From IMG/VR virus record IMGVR_UViG_3300021168_000001, positions 1 to 64,000 of that record: a stretch of DNA of 64,000 nucleotides. The stretch is one strand, 5' to 3'. Of this stretch, positions 1 to 8,595 are shown one piece after another. Source of the stretch: a virus. The position numbers and the translations under genes were made by a program. The stretch's first letter is position 1. Every line of letters begins with the position of its first letter. The notes beneath the pieces were generated by a model. That model was given only the letters and a program-made list of their open reading frames with translations, had not been told where the DNA came from and did no database searches.

Positions 1-2
1 CC

Positions 3-488
3 CTATACACAGGTCGCAAGCAGTGGTTCGCGACGGAAAGCTGGTATTCGATGGAACACCTTGAAATGGTGACGAAGTGTATTGATCAACTAAAGCGTAA
101 GACCGAAGGCGAGCCGCGAGCACTGGCCGATATCATTGACAACAATTTGCAGGCTGCCCTTTCGGAAACTAGAGCGGAGGCAGGGAAAGACACAGGCAAA
201 TATAAAAGAGCAGCCGACGATCTTCTCTCTGCCCTTGTCGCGATCGAAGAGTTGTTCACCAAAGAACCTTTAATGCTCGTTCGTCCCTTCAATCACAAAT
301 ACCGGATCACCAATGGCGATCAGGAGCGCATTGACGCTGCCTTCGACAAGTCGAAGCGGGCCATACACGACTACCGCACGATTCTGGCGCCCCAGCCAAT
401 ATTGCAGCAACTAGAAGCTGAACGCGATCCCGCTGCCACCTCCGCCTCAATCGATGCCCCTCTTGAATCCCGAGAAAGGCGCTGGTGA
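3..488 (+). CDS. Hypothetical protein, truncated by window edge
   Basis: The frame is open from the first bases of the window (reading L-Y-T-G-R-K-Q-W before the first in-frame ATG at 51), so the gene very likely begins upstream. From 51 it gives 145 residues, charged and mostly helical, with no recognised domain. The C-terminal end is rich in Arg, Glu and Ser. It lies 50 bases before the Rad50-like ATPase on the same strand and is probably part of the same early operon. Function unknown. Confidence 0.7.
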   Translation, partial: LYTGRKQWFATESWYSMEHLEMVTKCIDQLKRKTEGEPRALADIIDNNLQAALSETRAEAGKDTGKYKRAADDLLSALVAIEELFTKEPLMLVRPFNHKYRITNGDQERIDAAFDKSKRAIHDYRTILAPQPILQQLEAERDPAATSASIDAPLESRERRW

Positions 489-538
489 TACACTTCTGTT
501 TTTCCAATCCTTCCAGCCAAACTTGAAAGGCCTTCCAA

Positions 539-2488
539 ATGCGTTTGCCATATCTCAGGATTGTCAATTTTCGGAATATCGCAGAGGCCACTCTCGACAT
601 CGGAGACAATAAACTCGTTGTCGTCCTGGGCCTCAATCATTCTGGCAAATCAGGAATCCGCCAGGCCATCTCCGTCCTCTTCACAGATAGCACCGAAGGT
701 CTCGATCCACTCGGCCGCGGATTTGTGAAGAAGATCCGCCGAGGCACTCCCAAGTCAGAGATTACCGGCGACATCCAGGGTGACGTTCACAAGCTTCGCC
801 GGCGTGTAACACTCAACACGACAGCCACCGGCCGCGAGAGCAAGACCACCTGCATCGACGATCCCGATTGGCATCCATTGCCTTTCGAACGGCTGCTCGA
901 GCTCCACCGCCCCGCCCTATCCGTTATCCTCAACACCGACAACTTTCTGCTGAGTCTAGATGAAGCCAAACAAAAGACATTGCTATCGTCGCTGGTCCTT
1001 CCCGCTGAATATGAGTTTCCGGCTGACAAGATCGCCGAGGTGGAACGTCTTCTTGGCAAGGGCGCGGTTAACTTCACAGGCGAACCATTGCTTGCGATCG
1101 ATACGGCCTACAAGAAGCTGTACAAGGAACGCGAGACGGCCAACCGGAGGGTGAGGGAATTCTCCATCCCGGATCCGCTGCCGCTGCCGAACCTCATACT
1201 GGTGAGCAGCGATACTCCAGCATCCGAATCCCGGTCCACCGATTCGAAAAGACTGCAGGAGGAACTAGAGAGCCTGCGCTCGAAACGGCGGACCATCGCG
1301 CAGGAACGCGATGCAGAACAGAGCAAGGTAGCCAATGCAAACCTCGAAGCGAACAAACTCGACCAGCGTCTCAAAAGTATTGACGACAAAATCGGCGACG
1401 AAGACAAGCGCCTCAAGGAAATCAACACCAAGATCATCGATGACGATAGATTGCAAGGCCTCAGGACCATCATTTCCCAAAAGCCGAAGCGAGAAGCTAT
1501 TCGCGCACAGCGGGCACAGAATGCTGCAACCATCGGCGTATGCGATCCGCAGCTCGTCAAGCTGCAAAACCTACGTGAAGCCGGCAATACAACCTGCCCG
1601 GTATGCGATCAGGCCATCGATCTCGCAAAGCTTGATTCGATCATCGCAGAGCTTCAGAGAGACTTGAACAATCTGAAGCGCAAAGACTCCGAGTTTGTCG
1701 GTGAAGAAGCTATGATCGGCAATATCGAACAGGCCGAGTCGACAGTTCGGGCGCATGAAGAAGCGGCCAGCGACAAGAAGGCCATCCAGAGCAAAATTGC
1801 TGAACTCAACAAACAGCGCACTAAAGCCAAAAAGGATGTGGAGACTAAGCAGGTCCTCACGCTGTCTTCAGACTTTGCGAATCAGATTGCCGGGCTCGAT
1901 GACAGTATCCAGAAGCTAGAAGCTGACATCCGGCCGATCATCGTTGCCGAGAGCCGAGCCATTGAGATCAAGCAGAAGACAGAGGAACTCGAGGTCCTGC
2001 GCACCAAGGCCAAGGATCTCGACAGTATGGTTGAATACTTCGGCAAGGACGGCGTGAAGGCCGAGCTTCTTGGCAAGCACATCGGCAGCTTCACCGAACA
2101 GGTAAACCATGTTCTGGCTGCCTGGGGCTACAAAGGATCGTTCACCATCGAACCGTACGAATTCAGCGTTACCAATTCTCTCGGGGTCACCAGCCCGGTC
2201 GAGGAGCTCTCTGACTCGGAGAAGCTGATTTTCTCGATCGCGATGCAGTGCGCCGTCAGTAAGCAATCCCAGATCGGCCTGGTAGTCTGCGACCGCATGG
2301 ATACGTTTCTTCCCGAGGAGCGAGCCAAGGTCAACGCCTGCCTCTATACGATGCTGGTCGAGGGGTACCTCGATCAAGTATGGCTCATTGCCTCCAATGA
2401 AACATTCGATGTCCCAGAGTGGGCGCGGAAGCCAGAAGCACGCGCAATCTTCTATGTAGTAGAGAACGGAGTCGTTGCGAAACTATGA
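539..2488 (+). CDS. Rad50/SbcC-like AAA ATPase with zinc hook
   Basis: 649 residues with the architecture of SMC-type recombination ATPases. The N-terminal lobe carries a Walker A motif (GLNHSGKS, residues 31-38). Long charged coiled coils (about 240-350 and 365-500) flank a Rad50-type zinc hook CPVC (353-356). The C-terminal lobe has an ELSDSEK signature-like segment (from 556) and a Walker B-like LVVCDRMD (about 582-588). Members of the family tether and process DNA ends, normally with an Mre11/SbcD nuclease. No SbcD-like gene was recognised in the window, but a DnaQ-type exonuclease is encoded 1.7 kb downstream. Likely role is phage DNA replication, recombination or end protection. The stop overlaps the next start as ATGA, indicating translational coupling. 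Confidence 0.88.
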   Translation: MRLPYLRIVNFRNIAEATLDIGDNKLVVVLGLNHSGKSGIRQAISVLFTDSTEGLDPLGRGFVKKIRRGTPKSEITGDIQGDVHKLRRRVTLNTTATGRESKTTCIDDPDWHPLPFERLLELHRPALSVILNTDNFLLSLDEAKQKTLLSSLVLPAEYEFPADKIAEVERLLGKGAVNFTGEPLLAIDTAYKKLYKERETANRRVREFSIPDPLPLPNLILVSSDTPASESRSTDSKRLQEELESLRSKRRTIAQERDAEQSKVANANLEANKLDQRLKSIDDKIGDEDKRLKEINTKIIDDDRLQGLRTIISQKPKREAIRAQRAQNAATIGVCDPQLVKLQNLREAGNTTCPVCDQAIDLAKLDSIIAELQRDLNNLKRKDSEFVGEEAMIGNIEQAESTVRAHEEAASDKKAIQSKIAELNKQRTKAKKDVETKQVLTLSSDFANQIAGLDDSIQKLEADIRPIIVAESRAIEIKQKTEELEVLRTKAKDLDSMVEYFGKDGVKAELLGKHIGSFTEQVNHVLAAWGYKGSFTIEPYEFSVTNSLGVTSPVEELSDSEKLIFSIAMQCAVSKQSQIGLVVCDRMDTFLPEERAKVNACLYTMLVEGYLDQVWLIASNETFDVPEWARKPEARAIFYVVENGVVAKL

Positions 2489-2964
2489 TACGCAGAGCCG
2501 CTCCACTTTCACTGGACACGCGACAAAAGATGTTCGCTGTCATGTTCATTCCACGCTCTGGCCTCTTCTATTCCGGAGGCGGCCGGTTTGTAGACGGCGA
2601 TGATAATCCGGTGGCGTGGAATCAAAGCATTTTGGTGAGACGTACATTCGAAGCGGCCGATCAATCTCGCAAAGATCGGCAGGCTAAGTTTGCTGGCCAA
2701 GGCGATCAGATTGTCATAACCGCTTTCATCGAATGTCTCCCAGAGGAGGACGATCCAGTTCCTTCGGATGCGGAATATCAGCGGGCCATCGAAGTGGCCA
2801 AAGACATTCTGAATCGTCCCAGGGCCACAGACTTTATGGAGTGCGACACATGCCGGGCCAAACCCGGGTCGCCTCCGCTCTGCATAGGATGCCTCCACAA
2901 CCGGTCAATGATGAACAACCTGGCTCTGCTAAGCCGGCAACTCCTACGCAGGTCGCCCAAATGA
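2485..2964 (+). CDS. Hypothetical protein with C-terminal Cys cluster
   Basis: 159 residues from an ATG that overlaps the stop of the ATPase gene (ATGA). An in-frame upstream start at 2419 would overlap that gene by about 70 bases and was not chosen. The C-terminal part has paired cysteines (CDTC, then CIGC, residues about 117-136) that could form a zinc-binding knuckle. No family recognised. Its own stop overlaps the next start in the same ATGA way, placing it firmly in the early operon. Confidence 0.75.
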   Translation: MIRRAAPLSLDTRQKMFAVMFIPRSGLFYSGGGRFVDGDDNPVAWNQSILVRRTFEAADQSRKDRQAKFAGQGDQIVITAFIECLPEEDDPVPSDAEYQRAIEVAKDILNRPRATDFMECDTCRAKPGSPPLCIGCLHNRSMMNNLALLSRQLLRRSPK

Positions 2965-3641
2965 TCGAACAGCCAATCACGATGACCGACGAATCCGTAT
3001 CCGCCATCTTCGCCGGCCGCAAGACGCAGACTAGGCGCGCCATCGAACCGCAGCCAGACTGGGACAAAGAAGATGTAACAACTGCGCGGATCACCGGCAT
3101 TTTGGCATTCCCAATTGGCAAAGTCTACGGCCAGCAAAACGGGCCACCGATATTCGTGAACGGATTCAAAGACGGCATCTATGGCATTGTCAACAATTAC
3201 CCGGTCAGCTCTCATGCCTGGGTAAAAGAGACCTTTGCTCTAATTGAGTGCGGCGGGAAGCGCGGAATCGCTTATCGCACTGACGGCATCATTGATCTTG
3301 ATCGCGGAGAGCGGTGGCTCTCGCCGCTGTTTATGGCTCGATATCATTCGCGGCTTACGCTCGAGATTACCGACGTGCGCGTGGAGCGCGTTCAGGCCAT
3401 CAGCGAGGCGGACTGCATCGCCGAAGGTGTTGAACGGGATCGGAGCGGCTTCAAATGCTACCGTCGAATCCTCGAAGGTCCGCACACCGGCCATGCCCAT
3501 CCATACAACGTCATCCCCAACAAATCGGCGATCATCAGCTACCAAGAGATGTGGGATGCGATCAACGGCAAACGCAAAGGCGGCGCCTACGCGTGGGCTA
3601 AGGATCCATGGGTCTTCGCCTACACGTTTAGGAGGCTCTAG
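2961..3641 (+). CDS. ASCH-like phage protein
   Basis: 226 residues. The N-terminus (AIFAGRKTQTRRAIEPQP) is the hallmark of a widespread phage family with an ASCH (PUA-like) fold, usually annotated as ASCH-domain or morphogenesis-related and thought to bind RNA or modified bases. The segments HAWVKETFALIECGG and LEITDVRVERVQAISEADC fit the rest of the family, as does the C-terminal WAKDPWVFAYTFRRL. ATG at 2961 overlaps the upstream stop and is preferred over an in-frame start at 2733 buried in the previous gene. A second, shorter ASCH-like protein lies at 3826. Confidence 0.8.
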   Translation: MIEQPITMTDESVSAIFAGRKTQTRRAIEPQPDWDKEDVTTARITGILAFPIGKVYGQQNGPPIFVNGFKDGIYGIVNNYPVSSHAWVKETFALIECGGKRGIAYRTDGIIDLDRGERWLSPLFMARYHSRLTLEITDVRVERVQAISEADCIAEGVERDRSGFKCYRRILEGPHTGHAHPYNVIPNKSAIISYQEMWDAINGKRKGGAYAWAKDPWVFAYTFRRL

Positions 3642-3823
3642 TGATCGCCAAAATCTTCCATGGACTGGCTGGGTTGTTTGTAATGCTTCTTTCCGCCATT
3701 GGGTTTGCGGACATAGTTACTCTCATCATTCCTTGGCGGAAAATCTCAACTCATCAGAGAATCGTACTTGCGGTCATCTTTGTTTTGATCTGGGCAGCAT
3801 TTCTGCTCACGGATAGAAGGTAG
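3641..3823 (+). CDS. Small two-helix membrane protein
   Basis: 60 residues from a GTG whose first base is the last base of the upstream stop. Two hydrophobic helices are evident (about 8-28 and 39-55) separated by a short basic loop (PWRKISTHQR). No family recognised. It is an inner-membrane miniprotein in the early operon between two ASCH-like genes. Early expression argues against a lysis role. Confidence 0.65.
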   Translation: MIAKIFHGLAGLFVMLLSAIGFADIVTLIIPWRKISTHQRIVLAVIFVLIWAAFLLTDRR

Positions 3824-3825
3824 CC

Positions 3826-4224
3826 ATGCCGCTTCTGAACTTCAAACCACAGTTCGTCGAACCCATTAGAGCGACACGGAAGCGTCACACAATCCGCGGT
3901 GATCGCAAGATACCGATAAAAGTCGGCGACAAACTGTACCTCTATTGTGGTGCCAGGACAAAGAGATGCTTCCGCATCCTTCCGAATCCGGTGATATGCA
4001 CTAAGGTCCAGCGCATCACAATCCTGGAAGACCGGAGTCTTCGTCGATACATCGCGATCGAGGGAATACGACTCGACAAAGATGAGCGCGAAGCGCTTGC
4101 TCGCGCAGATGGATTTGATGACTTTACGACAATGATGCGCTTTTGGGACGGCCGGCTTCCGTTCGAAGGCCAGATTATTCACTGGAAAACGCCAACGAGC
4201 ACAATCAGCACCGAAAGTATGTGA
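3826..4224 (+). CDS. ASCH-like domain protein
   Basis: 132 residues covering a compact PUA/ASCH-type domain. It has KRHTIRGDRK near the N-terminus, a KVGDKLYLYCGARTK strand-turn, and a late segment around FWDGRLPFEGQIIHW. This pattern is typical of short phage ASCH proteins, whose molecular role is not established (RNA or nucleobase binding is the usual inference). The start follows the previous stop by two bases. It is distinct from the longer ASCH-like protein at 2961. Confidence 0.75.
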   Translation: MPLLNFKPQFVEPIRATRKRHTIRGDRKIPIKVGDKLYLYCGARTKRCFRILPNPVICTKVQRITILEDRSLRRYIAIEGIRLDKDEREALARADGFDDFTTMMRFWDGRLPFEGQIIHWKTPTSTISTESM

Positions 4225-4233
4225 GGACCGCAA

Positions 4234-4956
4234 ATGTTGATACTCGGTCTGGATTTTGAAACTAGTGGCTTAGATCCGGCGAAAGATCGGATTATTGAAG
4301 CCGGCGCAGTGTTGTGGCATTGGGAAACAAAGACACCATTGCAGCTGCTTTCTGCCTTGATCCTTCCACCAAATCCAATCTCCGAGGAGATCACAAAAAT
4401 CACCGGAATTACTAACGAGATGCTGTCGCGCTATGGTCACAATGAGACCGACGTCATGCGCAGGTTCGACGAGTTTCTCGGCTGGGCTAACTGCGCCATG
4501 GCCCATTCGGCTACTTCAGACTTTGATAAGGTATTTTACGATCACTCATGCGCAAGGACTGCGATCCCAACGCGAGACATTATCTGGGTAAATACGGCGG
4601 TCGACATCGTCTACGATGAGCGAATCACGACGCGCAACCTTCAATATCTCGCGGCGGACCACTCATTCGTGAATCCATGGAGGCACAGAGCGGTATTCGA
4701 CGTTCTGACCATGCTTCGAATTGCGAGTGACTACGACCTTGAGAAGATGATAGCCAGAGCGCGCGAGCCGATGGTATATGTCCAGGCTCTCGTGAGCTAC
4801 GATCAGCGAGAACTCGCCAAGGCCCGCGGCTATTGGTGGCACCCACAACTGAAGATCTGGTGGAAGCCATTGAAACTGTCAGACTCTGTGATCGAGCGAG
4901 AGACCTGCGGGTTCAGGACCTCAATGCTGCTCAACAAACCGGAGGATACGAAATGA
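4234..4956 (+). CDS. DnaQ-like 3'-5' exonuclease (DEDD family)
   Basis: 240 residues. Exo I is GLDFETSGLD with catalytic D and E at residues 6 and 8. Exo II is the stretch MAHSATSDFDKVF. Exo III is WRHRAVFDVLTML, with His and Asp five residues apart as in DEDDh enzymes. These belong to proofreading or processing exonucleases acting on 3' DNA ends. The C-terminal 60 residues (LAKARGYWWHPQLKIWWKPL) resemble a small Trp-rich appendage found on some epsilon-like proteins. With no polymerase recognised in the window, it may act with the host replisome or with the Rad50-like ATPase. Its stop overlaps the next ATG. Confidence 0.85.
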   Translation: MLILGLDFETSGLDPAKDRIIEAGAVLWHWETKTPLQLLSALILPPNPISEEITKITGITNEMLSRYGHNETDVMRRFDEFLGWANCAMAHSATSDFDKVFYDHSCARTAIPTRDIIWVNTAVDIVYDERITTRNLQYLAADHSFVNPWRHRAVFDVLTMLRIASDYDLEKMIARAREPMVYVQALVSYDQRELAKARGYWWHPQLKIWWKPLKLSDSVIERETCGFRTSMLLNKPEDTK

Positions 4957-5225
4957 TGCAGATCGATATCCAGGACTGGAAGATAAACCGCGAGGTACGT
5001 CTCATTGAAGAACTGGAAGGATCGAGTCTCGACGCAGGAGAATTTTACACCACGGCCACCGAAGCCGAGATTCGAGAAGCCGCCGGCCTGATCCCTAACG
5101 ACCCACATGAGGCGCGAAGAGGATTTAAAGCGCTCGAAGCAAAATTGCCTCCGCCAAGGATCGGCGGCAACTTGGCCCACATCCATCCCTATTGGGAAGA
5201 GCACGGCTGGAAAGTAGACAAATAA
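4953..5225 (+). CDS. Hypothetical protein
   Basis: 90 residues from the ATG at 4953, which overlaps the exonuclease stop and is preceded by GGAGG at 4941-4945. Acidic and helical N-terminal half, with a C-terminal end rich in Pro, His and Trp (IHPYWEEHGW). An in-frame start at 4833 lies inside the exonuclease gene and was rejected. No domain recognised. Part of the coupled early operon. Confidence 0.7.
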   Translation: MMQIDIQDWKINREVRLIEELEGSSLDAGEFYTTATEAEIREAAGLIPNDPHEARRGFKALEAKLPPPRIGGNLAHIHPYWEEHGWKVDK

Positions 5226-5411
5226 ATGAGACCCCGCTCTTTTGTTTTCTGCCTCGAGTGCGCATATCGCGGTTATACGAACGGTGATGCTTCCGAAGCT
5301 CTGGCCAAGCACAAGCGTAATGACTGTCCGTTTCGCTGCAAACACGAACGGCTAAACGAAGAGGGCGTGTGCCGCAGCTGCGGCGAAGATTGCAGAGGCA
5401 TCCATTCATGA
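5226..5411 (+). CDS. Small zinc-ribbon-like protein
   Basis: 61 residues starting immediately after the previous stop. Seven cysteines are arranged as C-x2-C (residues 9-12), C-x3-C (34-38) and C-x2-C then C (49-56), with a His at 39, suggesting one or two small zinc-binding folds. The type is common among early phage proteins of unknown role. The stop overlaps the following ATG as ATGA. Confidence 0.65.
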   Translation: MRPRSFVFCLECAYRGYTNGDASEALAKHKRNDCPFRCKHERLNEEGVCRSCGEDCRGIHS

Positions 5412-6016
5412 CGCCACACGACTACATCAAAGCCGCGCGCGTTCCTGAATCTCTGGAGCCTCAGTCCTTCCGCCTCTGGACGATCAGGCGACAGAACTGC
5501 GCAAATGTACTTCCGGTTTTCAAGCGTTGGATAGGATTCGAGTCGATGACGCTTCTCTACCGCTTCACCGATGGCACGATGCACACTGAGTTCGGCGAAG
5601 TGGTGATGGAAGATTCCCTTCGCGAGCTCCGGCGCCATCTTCCAATCTGGCTATGCGCCAAGGGCAAAGTCCTAGTCAGTGGGCTCGGCCTCGGCTGCGT
5701 TGTTCGCGGTTTGCTGGCATCTCCTAGCGTTGAAAACATCACCGTGGTTGAGATTGATCCAGACATCCTTCGTGTGGTTGGTCCGGAGTTCCATGCAAAT
5801 GATCGCGTCACACTTATCGAGGGAGACGCGCTGAAAGTGAAACTTGGCGGCGACTTCGACTACGCGTGGCACGATATCTGTACGAACGGTGACATACATC
5901 TTCAGGTCCTGCACGCCAGACTGATACACCGGTTCCATCCTCGATGCCGCATCCAGGGAGCCTGGCAGCTACCGCGGCCGTTCAAGCGCAAGGCTCCAGA
6001 TTGGGTACTGAGATGA
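5408..6016 (+). CDS. SAM-dependent methyltransferase-like (spermidine-synthase fold)
   Basis: 202 residues. A Rossmann-type methyltransferase core is visible: glycine-rich motif I VLVSGLGLGCVVRG (about 92-105), the acidic strand end VVEIDPDIL, then LIEGDAL and a DFDYAWHDI segment. This order matches the spermidine synthase/methyltransferase superfamily. The C-terminal end is short and basic, so the lid or substrate region may be incomplete. Substrate unknown. The ATG overlaps the stop of the zinc-ribbon gene. Confidence 0.7.
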   Translation: MTPHDYIKAARVPESLEPQSFRLWTIRRQNCANVLPVFKRWIGFESMTLLYRFTDGTMHTEFGEVVMEDSLRELRRHLPIWLCAKGKVLVSGLGLGCVVRGLLASPSVENITVVEIDPDILRVVGPEFHANDRVTLIEGDALKVKLGGDFDYAWHDICTNGDIHLQVLHARLIHRFHPRCRIQGAWQLPRPFKRKAPDWVLR

Positions 6017-6363
6017 GCGATCAGAAGACTACCGCCGAGATGGTTGAAGAGATTATGGCTCTCGATTGCGCGCGCTATCCCGAGTGGACTCTGGCAGACA
6101 AATTTGCGCAGCGACAATGGGTAACAAATATCATCGACCGAACAGTGGTGGCATCAATCGATTTGTCTTTTTGCAGCGCCAATCGCGGTGACGACTGGGG
6201 CTGCTTTACATCTGCCCGAATCGCGGCCAACTACGCTTTCATGATCAGGCCTGACCTCCGGGAACCGCGCTCCTGGTCAGCTCCAGAAGCAATGCAGTGG
6301 CGAGGCAGGATCGGCGGAAGATGGTTCCCCGGTTACGAGTGGCCTTCGCGGGAAGTGCAGTGA
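6013..6363 (+). CDS. Hypothetical protein
   Basis: 116 residues, beginning at an ATG overlapping the previous stop. Soluble, with several Trp and Arg residues toward the C-terminus (WRGRIGGRWFPGYEW). No domain recognised. It closes the first coupled run of the early operon. About 110 bases separate it from the next well-supported start. Confidence 0.65.
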   Translation: MSDQKTTAEMVEEIMALDCARYPEWTLADKFAQRQWVTNIIDRTVVASIDLSFCSANRGDDWGCFTSARIAANYAFMIRPDLREPRSWSAPEAMQWRGRIGGRWFPGYEWPSREVQ

Positions 6364-6474
6364 ATTTCGTTTTCGCAGACTGAATGCTTGACGCGACAAG
6401 GTGCATGGAATAATATTGCCCCAATCTTTGAAGTTGGATTCGGCGACTTTTCCGCAGCCAAGGTGTGTTCCCCG

Positions 6475-7017
6475 ATGTTCTCCTCCGACGATGTTCGTAC
6501 GCGCTGCCGCACTGTGTACGACAGTCAGGTAAAGCGCCACCGCGACAAACTCAACAAGGCAGCTGGTGTCCAACTCGACATTCCTTCAAATCAGGTACTC
6601 CCCTACGAATTTCAGGAATTCTTCGATTGGGTCTGGAACCGCTATCACGCCGACGTTCACAAGTGCCCTTGGTGTGAAGCCCCGATGGATTTTCGTTCCA
6701 TGCAATTCGATCACCCGATCCCGATCGACAGCGGCGGATCGATGGGTCTCGACAACCTTAACGGGATATGCAAAGGATGCAATGAACTTAAAGGCTCGCA
6801 GAATCCTGAGCAGTTCACAAAGCTACTCACTTTCCTGGGCACACTGCATCCTTCTCATCGCACCTATCTCGAGCAGCGCATCCGTGCCGGCGCCGTTGCC
6901 AACCGGATGCGCTGGTTTGATCACAAGAAGAAGGAGGGCGGCAAGGGGAAAACGCCGAAGCCGCTCGCGATCCAGCAACGCATGAACCTGGGCAGCGATG
7001 ATAAGCGCCCATTCTAA
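6475..7017 (+). CDS. HNH endonuclease
   Basis: 180 residues from ATG 6475, preceded by AAGG at 6461-6464. A TTG at 6388 would add 29 residues but lacks a ribosome-binding site. The HNH core is clear: CPWC knuckle, then FDHPIPIDSGGSM with the catalytic His, LDNLNGICKGCNELKG with the Asn and second Cys pair, and a basic C-terminal tail. Such enzymes nick or cut DNA, either as homing elements or in phage DNA processing. One of eight HNH-like genes in this window. Confidence 0.8.
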   Translation: MFSSDDVRTRCRTVYDSQVKRHRDKLNKAAGVQLDIPSNQVLPYEFQEFFDWVWNRYHADVHKCPWCEAPMDFRSMQFDHPIPIDSGGSMGLDNLNGICKGCNELKGSQNPEQFTKLLTFLGTLHPSHRTYLEQRIRAGAVANRMRWFDHKKKEGGKGKTPKPLAIQQRMNLGSDDKRPF

Positions 7018-7029
7018 GAAAGGATTCCG

Positions 7030-7674
7030 ATGGCAAAACAATTGAAAAAGCTGCCCGACTTCTTCAACGGTCACCGCAAAGAATGCCGGCTCATTAACTA
7101 CCAGGCTCTGGTCTCAAAGGGCGACGAGAAGCGCATCAAGCTCAGCGTCGAGATTATATTGTCAAATAAGAACGTCAAGCATTTGGCCGACCGATTCGTG
7201 CCGCTCTTCGGCCTCATGGAGAAGGAAGACAGCACCACCAACCTGGCCAAGGAAGCCGTCACCTGTGAAGAGATGACAGTCGATATTTTCGCTACCCCGG
7301 ACAGTTCGCGTGCCAGCAAAACGATCACGGCCTGCACGTTTCTCGACTTCAAACTGGTGGGAGCCGGTGAAAAGGACAAGCGTGAGGTGGCGCTCGAGTT
7401 CATCATCTACATGCCGGCCGACGCGGTTCTCAACGAGTGGGCTTTCAAGCACCTTCACAAGACATTCTTCATCGAGTCAGTTCCGGCTCAGAGGGAGCTG
7501 CCATTGACCACGTCGAAGCAGACCTCTCTTGCTGTCGTTCCAGCTAACGGAGCTGCGAAGGCCAACGGCAAGCCAGAGCCTGCTAAGAGCGGGCCGAAGG
7601 ATCTCGAGAAGCATCACCAGGCAGAAGTCGCCAAGGGCAATAAATCCAAGCCATCGCCAGCTGCAGTTCAGTAA
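7030..7674 (+). CDS. Hypothetical early phage protein
   Basis: 214 residues with an AAAGGA site at 7019-7024. Residues 1-155 form a mixed alpha/beta domain. The last 45 are a disordered Lys/Pro/Ala-rich tail (residues about 170-214). A folded core with a low-complexity tail, just upstream of the helicase, recalls single-stranded DNA-binding or other replication accessory proteins, but the tail is basic rather than acidic and no OB-fold signature was recognised. Function unassigned. Confidence 0.7.
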   Translation: MAKQLKKLPDFFNGHRKECRLINYQALVSKGDEKRIKLSVEIILSNKNVKHLADRFVPLFGLMEKEDSTTNLAKEAVTCEEMTVDIFATPDSSRASKTITACTFLDFKLVGAGEKDKREVALEFIIYMPADAVLNEWAFKHLHKTFFIESVPAQRELPLTTSKQTSLAVVPANGAAKANGKPEPAKSGPKDLEKHHQAEVAKGNKSKPSPAAVQ

Positions 7675-7682
7675 GGGTCTCA

Positions 7683-7883
7683 ATGCCAACCAAAGAAGTG
7701 ATGGACATCCGGGAAGCTGCCGAGTATCTCGGGATCAGTGCGGATACGCTCTACAAGTATCTCAAAGAGCGTATCCTCCCGGCCTTCAGGATGGGCAACC
7801 GCTGGAAGCTAAAGCGTTCTCTTCTCGATCAATGGATGGCGGAGCAATGCGATAAATATCAGGTAAGGAACGATGGCAAATGA
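7683..7883 (+). CDS. Excisionase/MerR-type helix-turn-helix protein
   Basis: 66 residues matching the HTH_17 type: IREAAEYLGISADTLYKYL is the helix-turn-helix, followed by the wing FRMGNRWKLKRSLLDQWM. Members bind DNA as small regulators or excisionases. With no integrase in the window, a regulatory role is more likely than excision. The gene overlaps the following HNH gene by 11 bases. Confidence 0.8.
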   Translation: MPTKEVMDIREAAEYLGISADTLYKYLKERILPAFRMGNRWKLKRSLLDQWMAEQCDKYQVRNDGK

Positions 7884-8595
7884 CTACACAGCCGTGCCAG
7901 AACGATTGTGTCCGCATTGCGGGCAATCGTCATTGCGCGCACCTTTCTACGTCCGCAAGAATGGTAGGCTCTCGACATATTGCATTGAATGCGAGAAAGA
8001 TAAGGCGGCGGAACGATACACGGATCGAAAGAACAATCTAGCTCATAAAGTAGGGATTCTCTGTCTTTGCGGATGTGGACAGATAACACGAGTCTCAACC
8101 TCATCAGACCGCAATAGAGCAATCAAGGTTGGCGATCCATTGCCATACATCTATGGTCATTCGCGGCGCCTCTCATCCGTCGAATATGTCATTGAAGATC
8201 GTGGTTACAAGACGCCATGCTGGATTTGGCAACTTTCCAAGGACGACGAAGGCTATGGATTCATAACAGTCCCACCAAGGGAAAGCGGGTCTAGGTCTGG
8301 CCGCGCTCATGCTGTTTATTACGAAAGGCGATTTGGTCCCATCCCTGAAGGAATGATCCCGGACCATCTCTGCCGCGTCCATTCTTGCGTAAATCCAGAT
8401 CATATAGAGCCGGTCACTCCTGCGGTTAATACGAGACGCGGACTCTCAGCCAAACTAGATGAACAGGCGGTTGCAGAAATCAGACGCGCATTGCGGCTCG
8501 GTGAAAAGCAATATTCTCTGGCTGAGCGGTTTGGGGTTACCCAAACGATGGTGAGTCGGATAAAACTCAACAAAGCATGGGTTGGTGTGGAGTGA
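7873..8595 (+). CDS. HNH endonuclease with zinc ribbon and C-terminal HTH
   Basis: 240 residues in three parts. An N-terminal zinc ribbon has CPHC then CIEC. A central HNH_3-type domain runs HAVYYERRFGPIPEGMIPDH, then C-x5-C and an NPDHIEPVT segment. A C-terminal segment (AEIRRALRLGEKQYSLAERF, then VTQTMVSRIKLNKAW) reads as a helix-turn-helix. This combination is typical of free-standing homing endonucleases, with the HTH giving target recognition. The last four bases overlap the helicase start as GTGA. Confidence 0.8.
   Translation: MANDYTAVPERLCPHCGQSSLRAPFYVRKNGRLSTYCIECEKDKAAERYTDRKNNLAHKVGILCLCGCGQITRVSTSSDRNRAIKVGDPLPYIYGHSRRLSSVEYVIEDRGYKTPCWIWQLSKDDEGYGFITVPPRESGSRSGRAHAVYYERRFGPIPEGMIPDHLCRVHSCVNPDHIEPVTPAVNTRRGLSAKLDEQAVAEIRRALRLGEKQYSLAERFGVTQTMVSRIKLNKAWVGVE

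Noticed and set aside
7683-7883. Evidence for lysogeny from the excisionase-like gene
   Set aside because: No integrase, attachment site or CI-type repressor found. Small HTH proteins of this type also act as ordinary regulators.
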